64,000 nt of DNA from Salinimicrobium tongyeongense (GTDB lineage: Bacteria; Bacteroidota; Bacteroidia; Flavobacteriales; Flavobacteriaceae), in assembly GCF_026109735.1 (NCBI RefSeq), contig NZ_CP069620.1, positions 3,162,001-3,226,000 of the forward strand, in the 5' to 3' direction. The position numbers were made by a program, and so were the translations under genes. How positions within the stretch are numbered: position 1 is the stretch's first letter; the number at the start of each line of letters is the position of its first letter. The notes beneath the pieces are model-generated. The model had not been told where the DNA came from. It searched no databases and saw only the letters and a program-made list of their open reading frames with translations. This document shows positions 9,500 to 17,726 of this stretch, one piece after another.

Positions 9500-9527
9500 T
9501 TGGGCCTGTGCTTTCATTATACTTTTG
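9500..9527 (+). promoter_or_regulatory. Putative fhs promoter
   Basis: TTG at 9500-9502 and TACTTTTG at 9520-9527, 17 bases apart, match the Bacteroidota consensus (TTG, TAnnTTTG). The start of transcription would fall near 9533, about 25 bases before the ATG. Confidence 0.5.
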
Positions 9528-9556
9528 AACTGTAAATATAAAAGCCAGACGGACTA

Positions 9557-11242
9557 ATGATGACCACTTCTCCACTTACCGATCTTGACATAGCCCACAA
9601 AATAAAATTAATTCCCATTACAGAAATAGCTCAAAAGCTTGGCCTCGATCCAGATGATATTGAGATGTACGGGAAATATAAAGCAAAGCTACCGCTAAAC
9701 AAGATTGACAGGGAGAAAGTAAAAGCAGGAGACCTCATTTTAGTTTCGGCCATTTCACCAACTCCTGCAGGAGAAGGAAAAACCACGGTCTCTATAGGAC
9801 TTTCAGAAGCTATGAACAGGCTGGGTAAGAAAACCACCGTGGTGTTGAGGGAACCCTCCTTAGGCCCCGTGTTTGGGATAAAAGGAGGTGCTACCGGGGG
9901 AGGTTATTCCCAGGTCTTGCCCATGGAAGATATCAACCTGCACTTTACCGGGGATTTTTCGGCTATTGAAAAAGCCCATAACCTCCTGGCAGCCCTTGTA
10001 GACAATAATATCCAGTCAAAGACAAATAATCTTGGTATCGATCCGCGTACGGTTGCCCTTAAAAGGGTGATGGATGTAAATGACCGTTCCCTAAGGAATA
10101 TCGTGATAGGGTTGGGAGGAACCGGTTCAGGAATTCCCAGGGAAAGCGGATTTGATATTACTGCGGCTTCAGAGATCATGGCCATTATGTGCCTCGCCGA
10201 AAACCTTGAGGATCTAAAAGGCCGTTTAGGAAACATATTTATTGGTTACACCTTTGATAAAAAAGCCATTTACGCCCGTGATCTCAATGCCGAAGGTGCC
10301 ATGGCCACGCTTTTGAAGGATGCCATTAAGCCCAACCTGGTTCAAACCATAGAAGGGAACCCTGCTATTATTCACCTTGGCCCATTTGCCAACATAGCCC
10401 AGGGCACAAACTCGGTGATCGCCACCCGCATGGGCATGAGCCTTTCAGACTATACCGTTACCGAAGCCGGATTCGGCTTTGATCTTGGTGCAGAAAAATT
10501 CCTTGATATAAAATGCCAAAGCGCAGGCCTGGCTCCTAAAGTTGTGGTAATGACCGCTACCATAAGAGCCTTAAAATACCACGGCGGTGTTCCTCTTTCA
10601 TCGCTCACCATCCCAAATGTGGAAGCTTTGAAAAAAGGTTTGCCCAACCTTGAGAAACATCTTGAAAATGCGCGGCAGTTCAACATCACTCCCGTAATAG
10701 CCATTAATAAATTCTACAGCGACAGTGATGAAGAAGTTCAGGTAATTATTGATCTGGCTGAAAAACTGGGTGTTAAGGTCGCAGTATCTGACGGCTGGGC
10801 AAAAGGTGGGGAAGGCGCGCTAGAGCTGGCAAAAAAAGTTGTAGAAGCAATTGAAGAAGGGGAATCCCATTTCACTCCGCTTTATGATTGGGAAGATTCG
10901 GTGATGAATAAAATAGAGACTATTGCCAGGAAAATATACGGGGCCGACAGGGTGGAATATGCTGCAAAAGCAAGGCGTGACCTAAAAACCATTTCAAATT
11001 TAGGATTAGATGGGCTCCCGGTTTGTATTGCCAAGACCCAAAAATCCCTGTCTGATAACCCCATTCTGCTAGGCCGGCCAACCGGGTTTAGCCTTACCGT
11101 TCGGGAAATAGAGATCGCTGCCGGGGCTGGATTTTTAATACCCATTACCGGAGATATGATGCGCATGCCCGGATTACCGGCACACCCTGCATCAGAAAAT
11201 ATAAATATAGATTTGGAAGGGAATATTTCGGGGCTAGTTTAG
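9557..11242 (+). CDS. fhs: Formate--tetrahydrofolate ligase
   Basis: A 561-residue enzyme that makes 10-formyl-tetrahydrofolate from formate, THF and ATP, feeding one-carbon metabolism in the cytoplasm. The P-loop TPAGEGKTT is at residues 69-77. Other family blocks are REPSLGPVFGIKGGATGGGY (about 95-114) and GLGGTGSGIPRESGFDITAASEIMA (about 180-204). Length is normal. Two adjacent ATGs (9557, 9560) are both possible starts. A promoter-like pair lies just upstream and a strong hairpin terminator just downstream, so the gene is probably monocistronic. Confidence 0.97.
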   Translation: MMTTSPLTDLDIAHKIKLIPITEIAQKLGLDPDDIEMYGKYKAKLPLNKIDREKVKAGDLILVSAISPTPAGEGKTTVSIGLSEAMNRLGKKTTVVLREPSLGPVFGIKGGATGGGYSQVLPMEDINLHFTGDFSAIEKAHNLLAALVDNNIQSKTNNLGIDPRTVALKRVMDVNDRSLRNIVIGLGGTGSGIPRESGFDITAASEIMAIMCLAENLEDLKGRLGNIFIGYTFDKKAIYARDLNAEGAMATLLKDAIKPNLVQTIEGNPAIIHLGPFANIAQGTNSVIATRMGMSLSDYTVTEAGFGFDLGAEKFLDIKCQSAGLAPKVVVMTATIRALKYHGGVPLSSLTIPNVEALKKGLPNLEKHLENARQFNITPVIAINKFYSDSDEEVQVIIDLAEKLGVKVAVSDGWAKGGEGALELAKKVVEAIEEGESHFTPLYDWEDSVMNKIETIARKIYGADRVEYAAKARRDLKTISNLGLDGLPVCIAKTQKSLSDNPILLGRPTGFSLTVREIEIAAGAGFLIPITGDMMRMPGLPAHPASENINIDLEGNISGLV

Positions 11243-11273
11243 GGGCAAGATCTGTTTTCTTCCAGTTTATAAG

Positions 11274-11302
11274 AACCTTCCGGCATTGCCGGAAGGTTTT
11301 CT
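11274..11302. terminator. Bidirectional terminator between fhs and DUF2267 gene
   Basis: AACCTTCCGGC - ATT - GCCGGAAGGTT, a perfect 11-bp stem with a 3-base loop, followed by TTCTTTT. It lies between convergent genes and can serve both. Confidence 0.85.
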
Positions 11303-11303
11303 T

Positions 11304-11747
11304 TTAACCTGCCAGTTCTTTTACCTCTTTAGGCAATTGATCTTTTAAATGCTGTAGTTGTTTTCCCTGTAAAAAGCGGTCGAGCGAATTAATAGTAATC
11401 GAGATGATTTCTTCCGTAGGTTTCTTCCAAGGAAAATCTTCTTCCCCGTACTGCGCCTGTAGGCTTTTTACTTCTTCCTTCATCTCTTCTATACTGCTGA
11501 AGGTGTTTGGAGGCTTCTCATTGTATTTCCAGTTTTCAGCATAAATTCCCCTGAAGATGGTAGGGAGCGGATCCATGAGCTGCATGGCTTCTCCCATATG
11601 AATGCGGTCGCGAAGGGCATGCATTACTGCACGCCAGATTATGAGCACCCTTTCTTTTTCTTCGGGATGCCCCAGGTCGCGGGCCAGGTCATTAACATAA
11701 TCATACGCCTCTTTCGCGAATTTGTCAAAACTTAGATGTGATGCCAT
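11304..11747 (-). CDS. DUF2267 domain protein
   Basis: A 147-residue soluble protein that matches DUF2267: an early F-x-K-x-A-x-x-Y-V-N start, the central RAVMHALRDRI block (about 40-50) and DPLPTIFRGIYAENW (about 60-74). The family's function is not established. It is short, helical and without signal or membrane segments. It converges on fhs and is divergent from the RimK/GCS2/FGase set, with 222 bases between its start and the likely RimK start. Confidence 0.75.
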   Translation of the reverse strand: MASHLSFDKFAKEAYDYVNDLARDLGHPEEKERVLIIWRAVMHALRDRIHMGEAMQLMDPLPTIFRGIYAENWKYNEKPPNTFSSIEEMKEEVKSLQAQYGEEDFPWKKPTEEIISITINSLDRFLQGKQLQHLKDQLPKEVKELAG

Positions 11748-11942
11748 AGCTTATTTCTTTAAAATTAAATTTCAGTCGTTCTCCGGTTTAATATAGTAAA
11801 GCCGATAGTTTATTTCAAAAATCACAATGGGTTTAACCATATTAAAACCAGGTTGTTAAAATTGTTAGACAGAAAATTTTTACTTTTAAAGAAGCTTGCT
11901 GAAAATTTATTTTTAAGCTGGTTTTTCAGAAGTTTTTTGATA

Positions 11943-11950
11943 TACCTTTG
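11943..11950 (+). promoter_or_regulatory. Putative -7 box before the RimK-like gene
   Basis: TACCTTTG matches TAnnTTTG and lies 19 bases before the ATG at 11970, supporting that ATG over the upstream in-frame codon at 11853. No clear TTG is seen 19-21 bases upstream. Confidence 0.35.
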
Positions 11951-11969
11951 GATATATTTAAACCATTTA

Positions 11970-13427
11970 ATGAAGAAATTTTTAGTTGTAAATAATCCCG
12001 ATAACTGGAACCTTTCCCTTGAAAATATGGAAGTGATTTCGGCCAGGGAGTATCTTACAAATCCCGAATATGCCCGTCTTAAAAAAGCGCGGATTTTCAA
12101 TTTATGTAAGGATTATTCTTACCAGAGTAAGGGATATTATGTATCCCTTTTAGCCGAGGCCCGCGGCCACCTGGCCATTCCTACCGTGATGAACCTGGTA
12201 GATTTAAGGGAACCCAGGCTTGTCAAGATCGTTTCAGATGAATTTGACGACCTCATTCAGAAAAGTTTAAAGGGGATTAAGTCACCAGAGTTTACATTAA
12301 GTATCTATTTTGGTCAAAATGTTGCCCAGAAGTACAGGGAATTGAGTACCATGTTTCACCGGCATTTTCAAATTCCGTTCTTAAGGGTGAAATTCACTTA
12401 CACCAACAGGTGGAGCATAAAATCTATCAAAGCTTTGTCTGAAGTTGAGATTCCCAATGAACACCGGGAAGTCATGAGACAGTTTGCTATCCAGTATTTT
12501 GCGAAAAAGCGATATGATACTCCCAAAAATGAGACTTTTCAGTACGATTTGGCCATCCTCGTTCAGGATCATGATCCTGCACCGCCAAGTAACCCGAAAG
12601 CTTTGAAAAAGTTTGCAGAGATCGCCGAGAAAATGAATTTCTACGTGGAGTTTGTTTCTCCAAAAGACCTTTCCCGGCTTTCGTCTTTTGACGCACTTTT
12701 TATAAGGCAAAGTACAGAGGTGAACAACGAGGCTTATGCTTTTGCCCGCAAGGCCCAGCAGGAAGATATTGCCATAGTTGATTATCCCGATGCCATCCTT
12801 AAGTGCTGTAACAAGGTTTTTATGGCCGAAGCTCTCGAAAATTCGGGTATTCCCACGCCTAAAACAATCATTGTTCACAAAGACAACCGGAATAAAGTCG
12901 TAGAAAAGACCGGTCTTCCCCTGGTGTTAAAATCGCCCGATTCCACCTTTTCATTTGGGGTAAAAAAAGCAGCTACAGCCGAAGAGTACGAGAAATTGGT
13001 AGGGGAGATGCTCAAGAAATCTGAACTCGTCATTGCCCAGGAATACACCCCTTCAGATTACGACTGGAGGATTGGTATTCTTGACGATAAACCTCTCTTT
13101 GCCTGCCGCTATTACATGGCCAAAGGCCACTGGCAGATTTACAACTGGAATGCGAGGAAAAAAGACGACCAGGAAGGAAACGCAGATGTAATGTCTATTG
13201 ATGAGGTGCCAAAAAAGGTACTTGATGTTGCCCTTAGATCGGCAAAACTTATGGGAAAAGGCCTTTACGGAATTGACGTCAAGGAGGTAAACGGCAAACC
13301 CCTGGTCATTGAGATCAACGATAATCCTAACATAGATTTTGGAGTGGAAGATCGCTTTTATGGAGATAAAGTTTATACTGAAGTCCTCACCGCTCTTAAA
13401 AACCGACTTGAAAAGAAAGCCGAATGA
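11970..13427 (+). CDS. RimK-like ATP-grasp ligase with RLAN N-terminal domain
   Basis: A 485-residue ATP-dependent amide/peptide ligase. The first ~170 residues match the RLAN domain (RimK-like ATP-grasp N-terminal: VVNNPDNW, then SAREYLTNPEYARLKKARI and NLCKDYSYQSKGYYVSLLAEARGH). The second half is an ATP-grasp fold, with NKVFMAEALENSGIPTPKT, the Lys of LVLKSPDSTFSFGVKK, and the metal-binding VIEINDNPNIDFG near residues 448-460. ATP-grasp ligases join a carboxylate to an amine through an acyl phosphate. The frame is open from 11853, but the ATG at 11970 begins the conserved sequence. It overlaps the GCS2 gene by 4 bases (ATGA), so the two are translationally coupled. The product is unknown. 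Confidence 0.85.
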   Translation: MKKFLVVNNPDNWNLSLENMEVISAREYLTNPEYARLKKARIFNLCKDYSYQSKGYYVSLLAEARGHLAIPTVMNLVDLREPRLVKIVSDEFDDLIQKSLKGIKSPEFTLSIYFGQNVAQKYRELSTMFHRHFQIPFLRVKFTYTNRWSIKSIKALSEVEIPNEHREVMRQFAIQYFAKKRYDTPKNETFQYDLAILVQDHDPAPPSNPKALKKFAEIAEKMNFYVEFVSPKDLSRLSSFDALFIRQSTEVNNEAYAFARKAQQEDIAIVDYPDAILKCCNKVFMAEALENSGIPTPKTIIVHKDNRNKVVEKTGLPLVLKSPDSTFSFGVKKAATAEEYEKLVGEMLKKSELVIAQEYTPSDYDWRIGILDDKPLFACRYYMAKGHWQIYNWNARKKDDQEGNADVMSIDEVPKKVLDVALRSAKLMGKGLYGIDVKEVNGKPLVIEINDNPNIDFGVEDRFYGDKVYTEVLTALKNRLEKKAE

Positions 13428-14644
13428 GTTATCACCTTTTTGAAGTTTACGGGATAGAACTTGAGTACATGCTGGTCAATTCGGCCAGCATGAAGGTCAA
13501 TCCCATTGTAGATAAATTGTTGACCAGAAAACACGGATCTTTAACTTCTGATGTTGAAAATGGAAAAATAGAGTGGAGCAATGAACTTGTGGCTCATGTG
13601 GTAGAACTAAAAACCAACGGCCCTACCGCCAATCTTGACCAACTGGACGAACTTTTTGCTGAAAACGTGAGGGAGGTCAATGCACTGCTGAAGGAATTCA
13701 ACACCAAACTTCTTCCCACAGCGGCTCATCCACTCATGGATCCCGAAAAAGAGATGCAGCTGTGGCAACACAACTACAGCAGGATTTATACGCTCTACAA
13801 TCGCATTTTTGACTGCCGCGGCCATGGCTGGAGCAACGTTCAAAGCATGCATGTAAATCTGCCATTTTCGGGAGATGCCGAATTTGAAAAATTGCACGCG
13901 GCCGTAAGGATCCTCCTGCCTGTAATTCCCGGATTGAGTGCCAGTTCCCCCATTTTTGAGGGGAAATATACCGGCTTTAAAGACACCCGGATGCACGTGT
14001 ACAAAACCAACCAGAAAGAAATTCCGGAGATGACGGGTAAAGTTATTCCGGAAAGGCTTTTTTCAAAGCAGGAGTACTACAGCGGAATTTTTGAGCCCAT
14101 CAACAAGGCTATAAAACCCCACGATACCGAAAACATACTTGATCATCACTTCCTTAATTCCCGCGGCGCCATTGCGCGCTTTGACCGTGGAGCTATAGAG
14201 ATACGGGTTATAGACCTGCAGGAATGCTCCGGGGCAGATATCGCCATTGCCGTTCTAATTATTGAAGCCCTTAAGTTGCTGGTGAGCGAAGAGCTGGTGT
14301 CACTTGAAGATCAAAAAAAGTGGAGTGAAAATGACCTTTTTGACATCTTTAATGAAGTAATTATTGCTGCTGAAGCAAGCATTATTCAAAATGCCGCATT
14401 TGCCGATATTTTCGATTTGCAGCCCGGGAGTTCGGTCAAAGATATTTGGAGGAGAATATATTCCCTTGTGAAGGAAAATATTTCTGAAAAGCACCGCAAC
14501 AGCATTGAATTCTTGCTGAAGAACGGTAGCCTTTCCACAAGGATTTTAAAATCTCTTGGAGAGGATCCTTCAGAAGAAGAGATCATCAGGCTTTATCAAG
14601 AACTGGCAAATTGTCTTGAGGAAAACAGGTTTTTTGAAGCGTAG
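13424..14644 (+). CDS. GCS2 family glutamate-cysteine ligase-like amidoligase
   Basis: A 406-residue member of the glutamate-cysteine ligase family 2 (YbdK-like carboxylate-amine ligases). The N-terminus YGIELEYMLV (about 9-18) carries the metal-binding Glu residues. The middle has AAHPLMDPEKEMQLWQHNYSRI (about 101-122) and CRGHGWSNVQSMHVNLPF (about 133-150). RFDRGAIEIRVIDLQE follows near 248-263. These enzymes form an amide bond to the gamma-carboxyl of glutamate or a similar acid using ATP. The start codon overlaps the stop of the RLAN ATP-grasp gene, which implies the two act in one pathway. Glutathione synthesis is possible, but the FGase-like gene that follows points to another product. 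Confidence 0.82.
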   Translation: MSYHLFEVYGIELEYMLVNSASMKVNPIVDKLLTRKHGSLTSDVENGKIEWSNELVAHVVELKTNGPTANLDQLDELFAENVREVNALLKEFNTKLLPTAAHPLMDPEKEMQLWQHNYSRIYTLYNRIFDCRGHGWSNVQSMHVNLPFSGDAEFEKLHAAVRILLPVIPGLSASSPIFEGKYTGFKDTRMHVYKTNQKEIPEMTGKVIPERLFSKQEYYSGIFEPINKAIKPHDTENILDHHFLNSRGAIARFDRGAIEIRVIDLQECSGADIAIAVLIIEALKLLVSEELVSLEDQKKWSENDLFDIFNEVIIAAEASIIQNAAFADIFDLQPGSSVKDIWRRIYSLVKENISEKHRNSIEFLLKNGSLSTRILKSLGEDPSEEEIIRLYQELANCLEENRFFEA

Positions 14645-14691
14645 TTGATATTGGCTCTTTCTTCTGGATTTAATGAGTTTAAAACTGAAAT

Positions 14692-15375
14692 ATGAAGCTC
14701 GTATTAACTTGTGAACACGCCGGGAATGAAATTCCGCAGGAATATGAAAACCTTTTTTCAGAAGCAGCGGAAGTACTGGAAACCCACCGGGCTTATGATC
14801 CCGGAGCACTAGACCTGTTTAGGAAACTCTCGCTGCTGGCAGTTTTCGGGCAGGAATATATGATGAGTCGGCTCCTGGTAGAACCCAACCGTTCCCTGGG
14901 GCATGCGCAGCTATTTTCAGAATTCACGGCACAACTTCCGGGGGCTCAAAAAGAGCAAATTCTGGATGACTTTTATCTGCCATACCGCAACTACGTTGAG
15001 AGCAGGATTGGGGATCTTATTTCAGCAGGAAATGAGGTGCTGCATATTTCGGTTCATACTTTTACACCTGAATTGCACGGGGAGCAAAGGAATGCTGATA
15101 TAGGATTGCTTTTTGACCCCGCCCGCAGTGCAGAAGCAGATTTTTGCACAAAATTTAAGAACAGCATTCTTCAGCAGGATAGAGATCTTAGGGTGCGATT
15201 CAATTATCCTTACCTGGGCGTGGATGACGGTTTTACTACTTATTTGCGCAAACAATTTTCGCAGCATTACCTGGGAATAGAGCTCGAGGTAAACCAGGCT
15301 TTTGTTCAAAAGGGAACAATGAAAAAGCGCCTCAAAAATGACATTTTTGAAGCGCTTTTTAAACTAAAATTGTAA
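14692..15375 (+). CDS. N-formylglutamate amidohydrolase family protein
   Basis: A 227-residue zinc hydrolase of the FGase family, seen from LTCEHAGNEIPQEY at residues 4-17 (metal-binding Glu-His), LVEPNRSLGH near 62-71 and HISVHTFTPEL near 121-131 (second His pair). Known members remove a formyl or acyl group from glutamate derivatives. It lies 47 bases after the GCS2 gene in the same direction and probably completes that operon, perhaps removing an acyl cap or cleaving the ligases' product. No histidine-degradation (hut) genes are nearby, so the classical role is unlikely. Its last codons contain a long hairpin with a T-run (15322-15360) that looks like the operon's terminator. Confidence 0.82.
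   Translation: MKLVLTCEHAGNEIPQEYENLFSEAAEVLETHRAYDPGALDLFRKLSLLAVFGQEYMMSRLLVEPNRSLGHAQLFSEFTAQLPGAQKEQILDDFYLPYRNYVESRIGDLISAGNEVLHISVHTFTPELHGEQRNADIGLLFDPARSAEADFCTKFKNSILQQDRDLRVRFNYPYLGVDDGFTTYLRKQFSQHYLGIELEVNQAFVQKGTMKKRLKNDIFEALFKLKL
15322..15360. terminator. Hairpin terminator embedded in the 3' end of the FGase-like gene
   Basis: Two 19-base arms around one base: AAAAAGCGCCTCAAAAATG and CATTTTTGAAGCGCTTTTT, with a single mismatch, ending in five T. The core is an exact copy of the dispersed AAAATG-N-CATTTT palindrome (15335-15347). It lies upstream of the stop codon at 15375 and has A-runs and T-runs on both sides, so it can also serve the convergent osmC-like gene. Confidence 0.65.
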
Positions 15376-15383
15376 TTGTGCTT

Positions 15384-15797
15384 TTATCCGTTAAGGGTGG
15401 AATCGAGCGTGATTTCGGTGTTGAGCAGTTTGGAGATAGGGCAGTTCTCCTTGGCGTGCTTTACCAGCTTATCAAATTTCTCCTGCGAAATTCCAGGCAC
15501 TTTTGCGGTAAGGATGAGGTGGGACTTCCTGATGGTTCCGTCTTCAAAAGTGATCTCGCATTTTGTCTCGAGCTCTACAGGATTGAATTCCTCTTCGCTG
15601 AGATTGGCCGAAAGCTGCATGGTAAAACAACCGGCATGTGCCGCGCCAATGAGTTCTTCGGGGTTTGTTCCCTTTTCATCTTCAAAACGGGTGTGGAAAG
15701 AGTAAGGCGTCTTTTGCAGGACCTGGCTTTGGGTAGATAAATTTCCTTTTCCTTCTTTAATGGTGCCGTTCCAAACGGCTGTTGCTTTTCTTTTCAT
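15384..15797 (-). CDS. OsmC/Ohr family peroxiredoxin
   Basis: A 137-residue thiol peroxidase of the OsmC family, with the two redox cysteines at Cys57 (HAGCFTM) and Cys119 (ENCPISK) and the conserved Glu of NPEELIGAAHAGC. Members reduce organic hydroperoxides in the cytoplasm. The order of motifs fits the OsmC subgroup. It ends 9 bases from the FGase-like gene, in convergent direction, and has a 170-base upstream region before the AraC gene. I see no sequence sign of its control. Confidence 0.9.
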   Translation of the reverse strand: MKRKATAVWNGTIKEGKGNLSTQSQVLQKTPYSFHTRFEDEKGTNPEELIGAAHAGCFTMQLSANLSEEEFNPVELETKCEITFEDGTIRKSHLILTAKVPGISQEKFDKLVKHAKENCPISKLLNTEITLDSTLNG

Positions 15798-15971
15798 GCT
15801 GTTGGTTTAGGTTTTAAGAGTATTAAATTATATAACAAAGCGGTAGCGAACATGTTACTGCTATGGTCTCACAGTACTTTGTCAAGTTGGCCCGAGAAAA
15901 TTACTTATCTTCTTTAAGATTCCCCCCGGACTTTTGAAGGTACAATATTCTCACAAAGAATGAGCCTATAA

Positions 15972-16850
15972 TCAGGTTAAAACTACCTTAAGTTCATTCC
16001 TGTAATGGGAGGGGGATTTTCCCGTGAATTTTTTGAACTGCTTATTGAAATGGCTAAAATTGTTGAATCCACTCTCAAAACACACTTCGGTAATGCTTAC
16101 CTGTTTCTCATGAAGTAACTTGGCGGCGTGTACCAAACGGTATTCGTTTACGAATTGGGTAAAGGTTTTTCCTGTTATTTTCTTAAAATACCTGCAGAAG
16201 GCCGGTACGGTCATGCTTACCTTACCTGCTACTTCTTCAAGGCCAATGGAACGCTGAAACTCTTCTTTTACAAAGTTGAAAATGTTATTGATCCGGTGGT
16301 TGTCCTGTAGTTCGGTTTCCAGCAGAAAACCCTTTGCATTTAGTACAGAGTATTCTGTGGATTTTTCCATGAGGTGCAGAATTTCGAGCAGTCCAAGAAG
16401 GCGTTGAAAGGGAGGTTTATCTTCAAGGGCTTCCATTTTTCCCCCAATATCTTTTTTAGACCGGCCATTATAAACTATTCCCATTGTAGCCTTCTCAAAA
16501 AGGGCTTTTATGTTCTTAGTTTCGGGGAGTTCAAAAAAACTACCTCCCAAAAAGTCGGGTTTCATCTGTATCACTGTTTCATTTTCGTTGCCGGTGAGGC
16601 CATCGGTAAAACCACAGTGCGGGAGATTTGATCCTATGAGCATAAGATCTCCATCGCGGTAGTAAGAGATATGGCTCCCAATTTGCCTTTTGCCCGCCCC
16701 TTTGTTTACGTAGACCAGTTCAATTTCGGGATGATAATGCCAAAATGTGTGCTTCCTGTTTTGGTGGTGCTTATTATAGGTTCTGTACAGAATTGAACTT
16801 CCAAAAGCAGGCTCTATTTTTTCCAGTTCGGGTTTTACATTTATATTCAT
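15972..16850 (-). CDS. AraC family transcriptional regulator with cupin sensor domain
   Basis: A 292-residue regulator. Residues about 25-100 look like the cupin/AraC-binding sensor (HYHPEIELVYVNKGAGKRQIGSH). The C-terminal ~100 residues are the double helix-turn-helix, with GLEEVAGKVSMTVPAFCRYFKKITGKTF and ITEVCFESGFNNFSHFNKQFKKFTGKSPSHYR (the family signature). Ligands of this type are often sugars, but nothing here fixes it. It is divergent from the secreted two-domain protein at 17070, across a 219-base AT-rich gap, and could control it or the glucan island that begins after that gene. Confidence 0.88.
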   Translation of the reverse strand: MNINVKPELEKIEPAFGSSILYRTYNKHHQNRKHTFWHYHPEIELVYVNKGAGKRQIGSHISYYRDGDLMLIGSNLPHCGFTDGLTGNENETVIQMKPDFLGGSFFELPETKNIKALFEKATMGIVYNGRSKKDIGGKMEALEDKPPFQRLLGLLEILHLMEKSTEYSVLNAKGFLLETELQDNHRINNIFNFVKEEFQRSIGLEEVAGKVSMTVPAFCRYFKKITGKTFTQFVNEYRLVHAAKLLHEKQVSITEVCFESGFNNFSHFNKQFKKFTGKSPSHYRNELKVVLT

Positions 16851-17021
16851 AAACAGGATAAAATTTTGAAATAAATTTAATTCGTGTAAAAATACATTAC
16901 TTCTTCAAAATTACCCTTTACATGTACATATTTAACTTAAAACGTTGTAGTTGATAATAGTAATATCAATTTTAGACATATTTGTGCCAATTATGATCTA
17001 TTTACAGACCTAATAAGCGAG

Positions 17022-17029
17022 TATGTTTG
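17022..17029 (+). promoter_or_regulatory. Putative -7 box before the secreted protein gene
   Basis: TATGTTTG matches TAnnTTTG, 41 bases before the ATG at 17070. No TTG at the expected distance, so support is partial. Confidence 0.35.
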
Positions 17030-17069
17030 TTGTGTAAAATTTAATCTATTAACTAAAAAAGTGAAAATT

Positions 17070-17654
17070 ATGAAAAAGCTAAAACACATCGCAGCAATTG
17101 TTTTTTTCCTTTGTACTTACTTTTATGCAGGTGCTATGGAAAAAGAGGAGGAAGTAAGATTGAATGGAGAGCAAACTTTGTTGATAGACCTTACAAATTT
17201 AAATCAGGGAACTGTTATTTTATTTGAAGATCAATTTGGGGTTACTCTTTACAAGGATGACCTGGTTACAGGCGGAAAATATAATAAGAGGCTTGACCTC
17301 GAAATGGTGCCGCCGGGAACCTACTTTTTAAAAGTGGATAAAAGATTTGCGACAAAAACCTGGAAGATTAAGAAATCTGTAGAGGGTGTAAAAATCCTTG
17401 GAAGTTCCTTTACTATAGATAAGCCTCATTTTCGGATCCAGGAAGAGATCCTGAATGTTTATGTTGCCAACCCCGAAAAGCAACCTATAGACATTATAGT
17501 GGAAGATGATTATGGAGTGGTTTTGACCTCTATCAAGGCTTCCGCTAAGAACTTTGAGAAATCTCTGGACTTTTCAAGGGTTCCGTCGGGAGAATATTTT
17601 GTGAAACTTCACAAGGGAAAAGAAGAATTTATTGAAAAGGTAGTTATTAACTAA
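17070..17654 (+). CDS. Secreted protein with two repeated beta-sandwich-like domains, unknown function
   Basis: A 194-residue protein with a signal peptide (about residues 1-22, hydrophobic IAAIVFFLCTYFYAGA) and no membrane segment after it. The mature part is two similar units: about 28-105, ending VPPGTYFLKVDKR, and about 113-194, ending VPSGEYFVKLHKG. The GxYFxK pattern is common in beta-sandwich domains of secreted Bacteroidota proteins, including those using type IX secretion, but the family is not recognised with certainty. The ATG at 17070 is preferred over the GTG at 17061 because it starts MKKLKH, a normal signal-peptide N-region. It is divergent from the AraC gene. Confidence 0.6.
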   Translation: MKKLKHIAAIVFFLCTYFYAGAMEKEEEVRLNGEQTLLIDLTNLNQGTVILFEDQFGVTLYKDDLVTGGKYNKRLDLEMVPPGTYFLKVDKRFATKTWKIKKSVEGVKILGSSFTIDKPHFRIQEEILNVYVANPEKQPIDIIVEDDYGVVLTSIKASAKNFEKSLDFSRVPSGEYFVKLHKGKEEFIEKVVIN

Positions 17655-17671
17655 GGATCAATCACTACTTA

Positions 17672-17709
17672 AAAAAGCTGCCCCGGGATTTTCCGGGGCA
17701 GTTTTATTT
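17672..17709. terminator. Bidirectional terminator between the secreted protein gene and glgB
   Basis: CTGCCCCGG - GATTTT - CCGGGGCAG, a 9-bp GC-rich stem with A-run before and TTTTATTT after, between two convergent genes. Confidence 0.88.
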
Positions 17710-17726
17710 CTGAAAATAAAAAATGA

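Noticed and set aside
9450-9556. Possible riboswitch before fhs
   Set aside because: The leader expected from the promoter is only about 25 bases and shows no conserved fold.
11853-11969. Upstream start for the RimK-like gene
   Set aside because: The extra 39 residues are Leu/Phe/Lys-rich, unlike the family, and a -7 box at 11943-11950 lies inside them.
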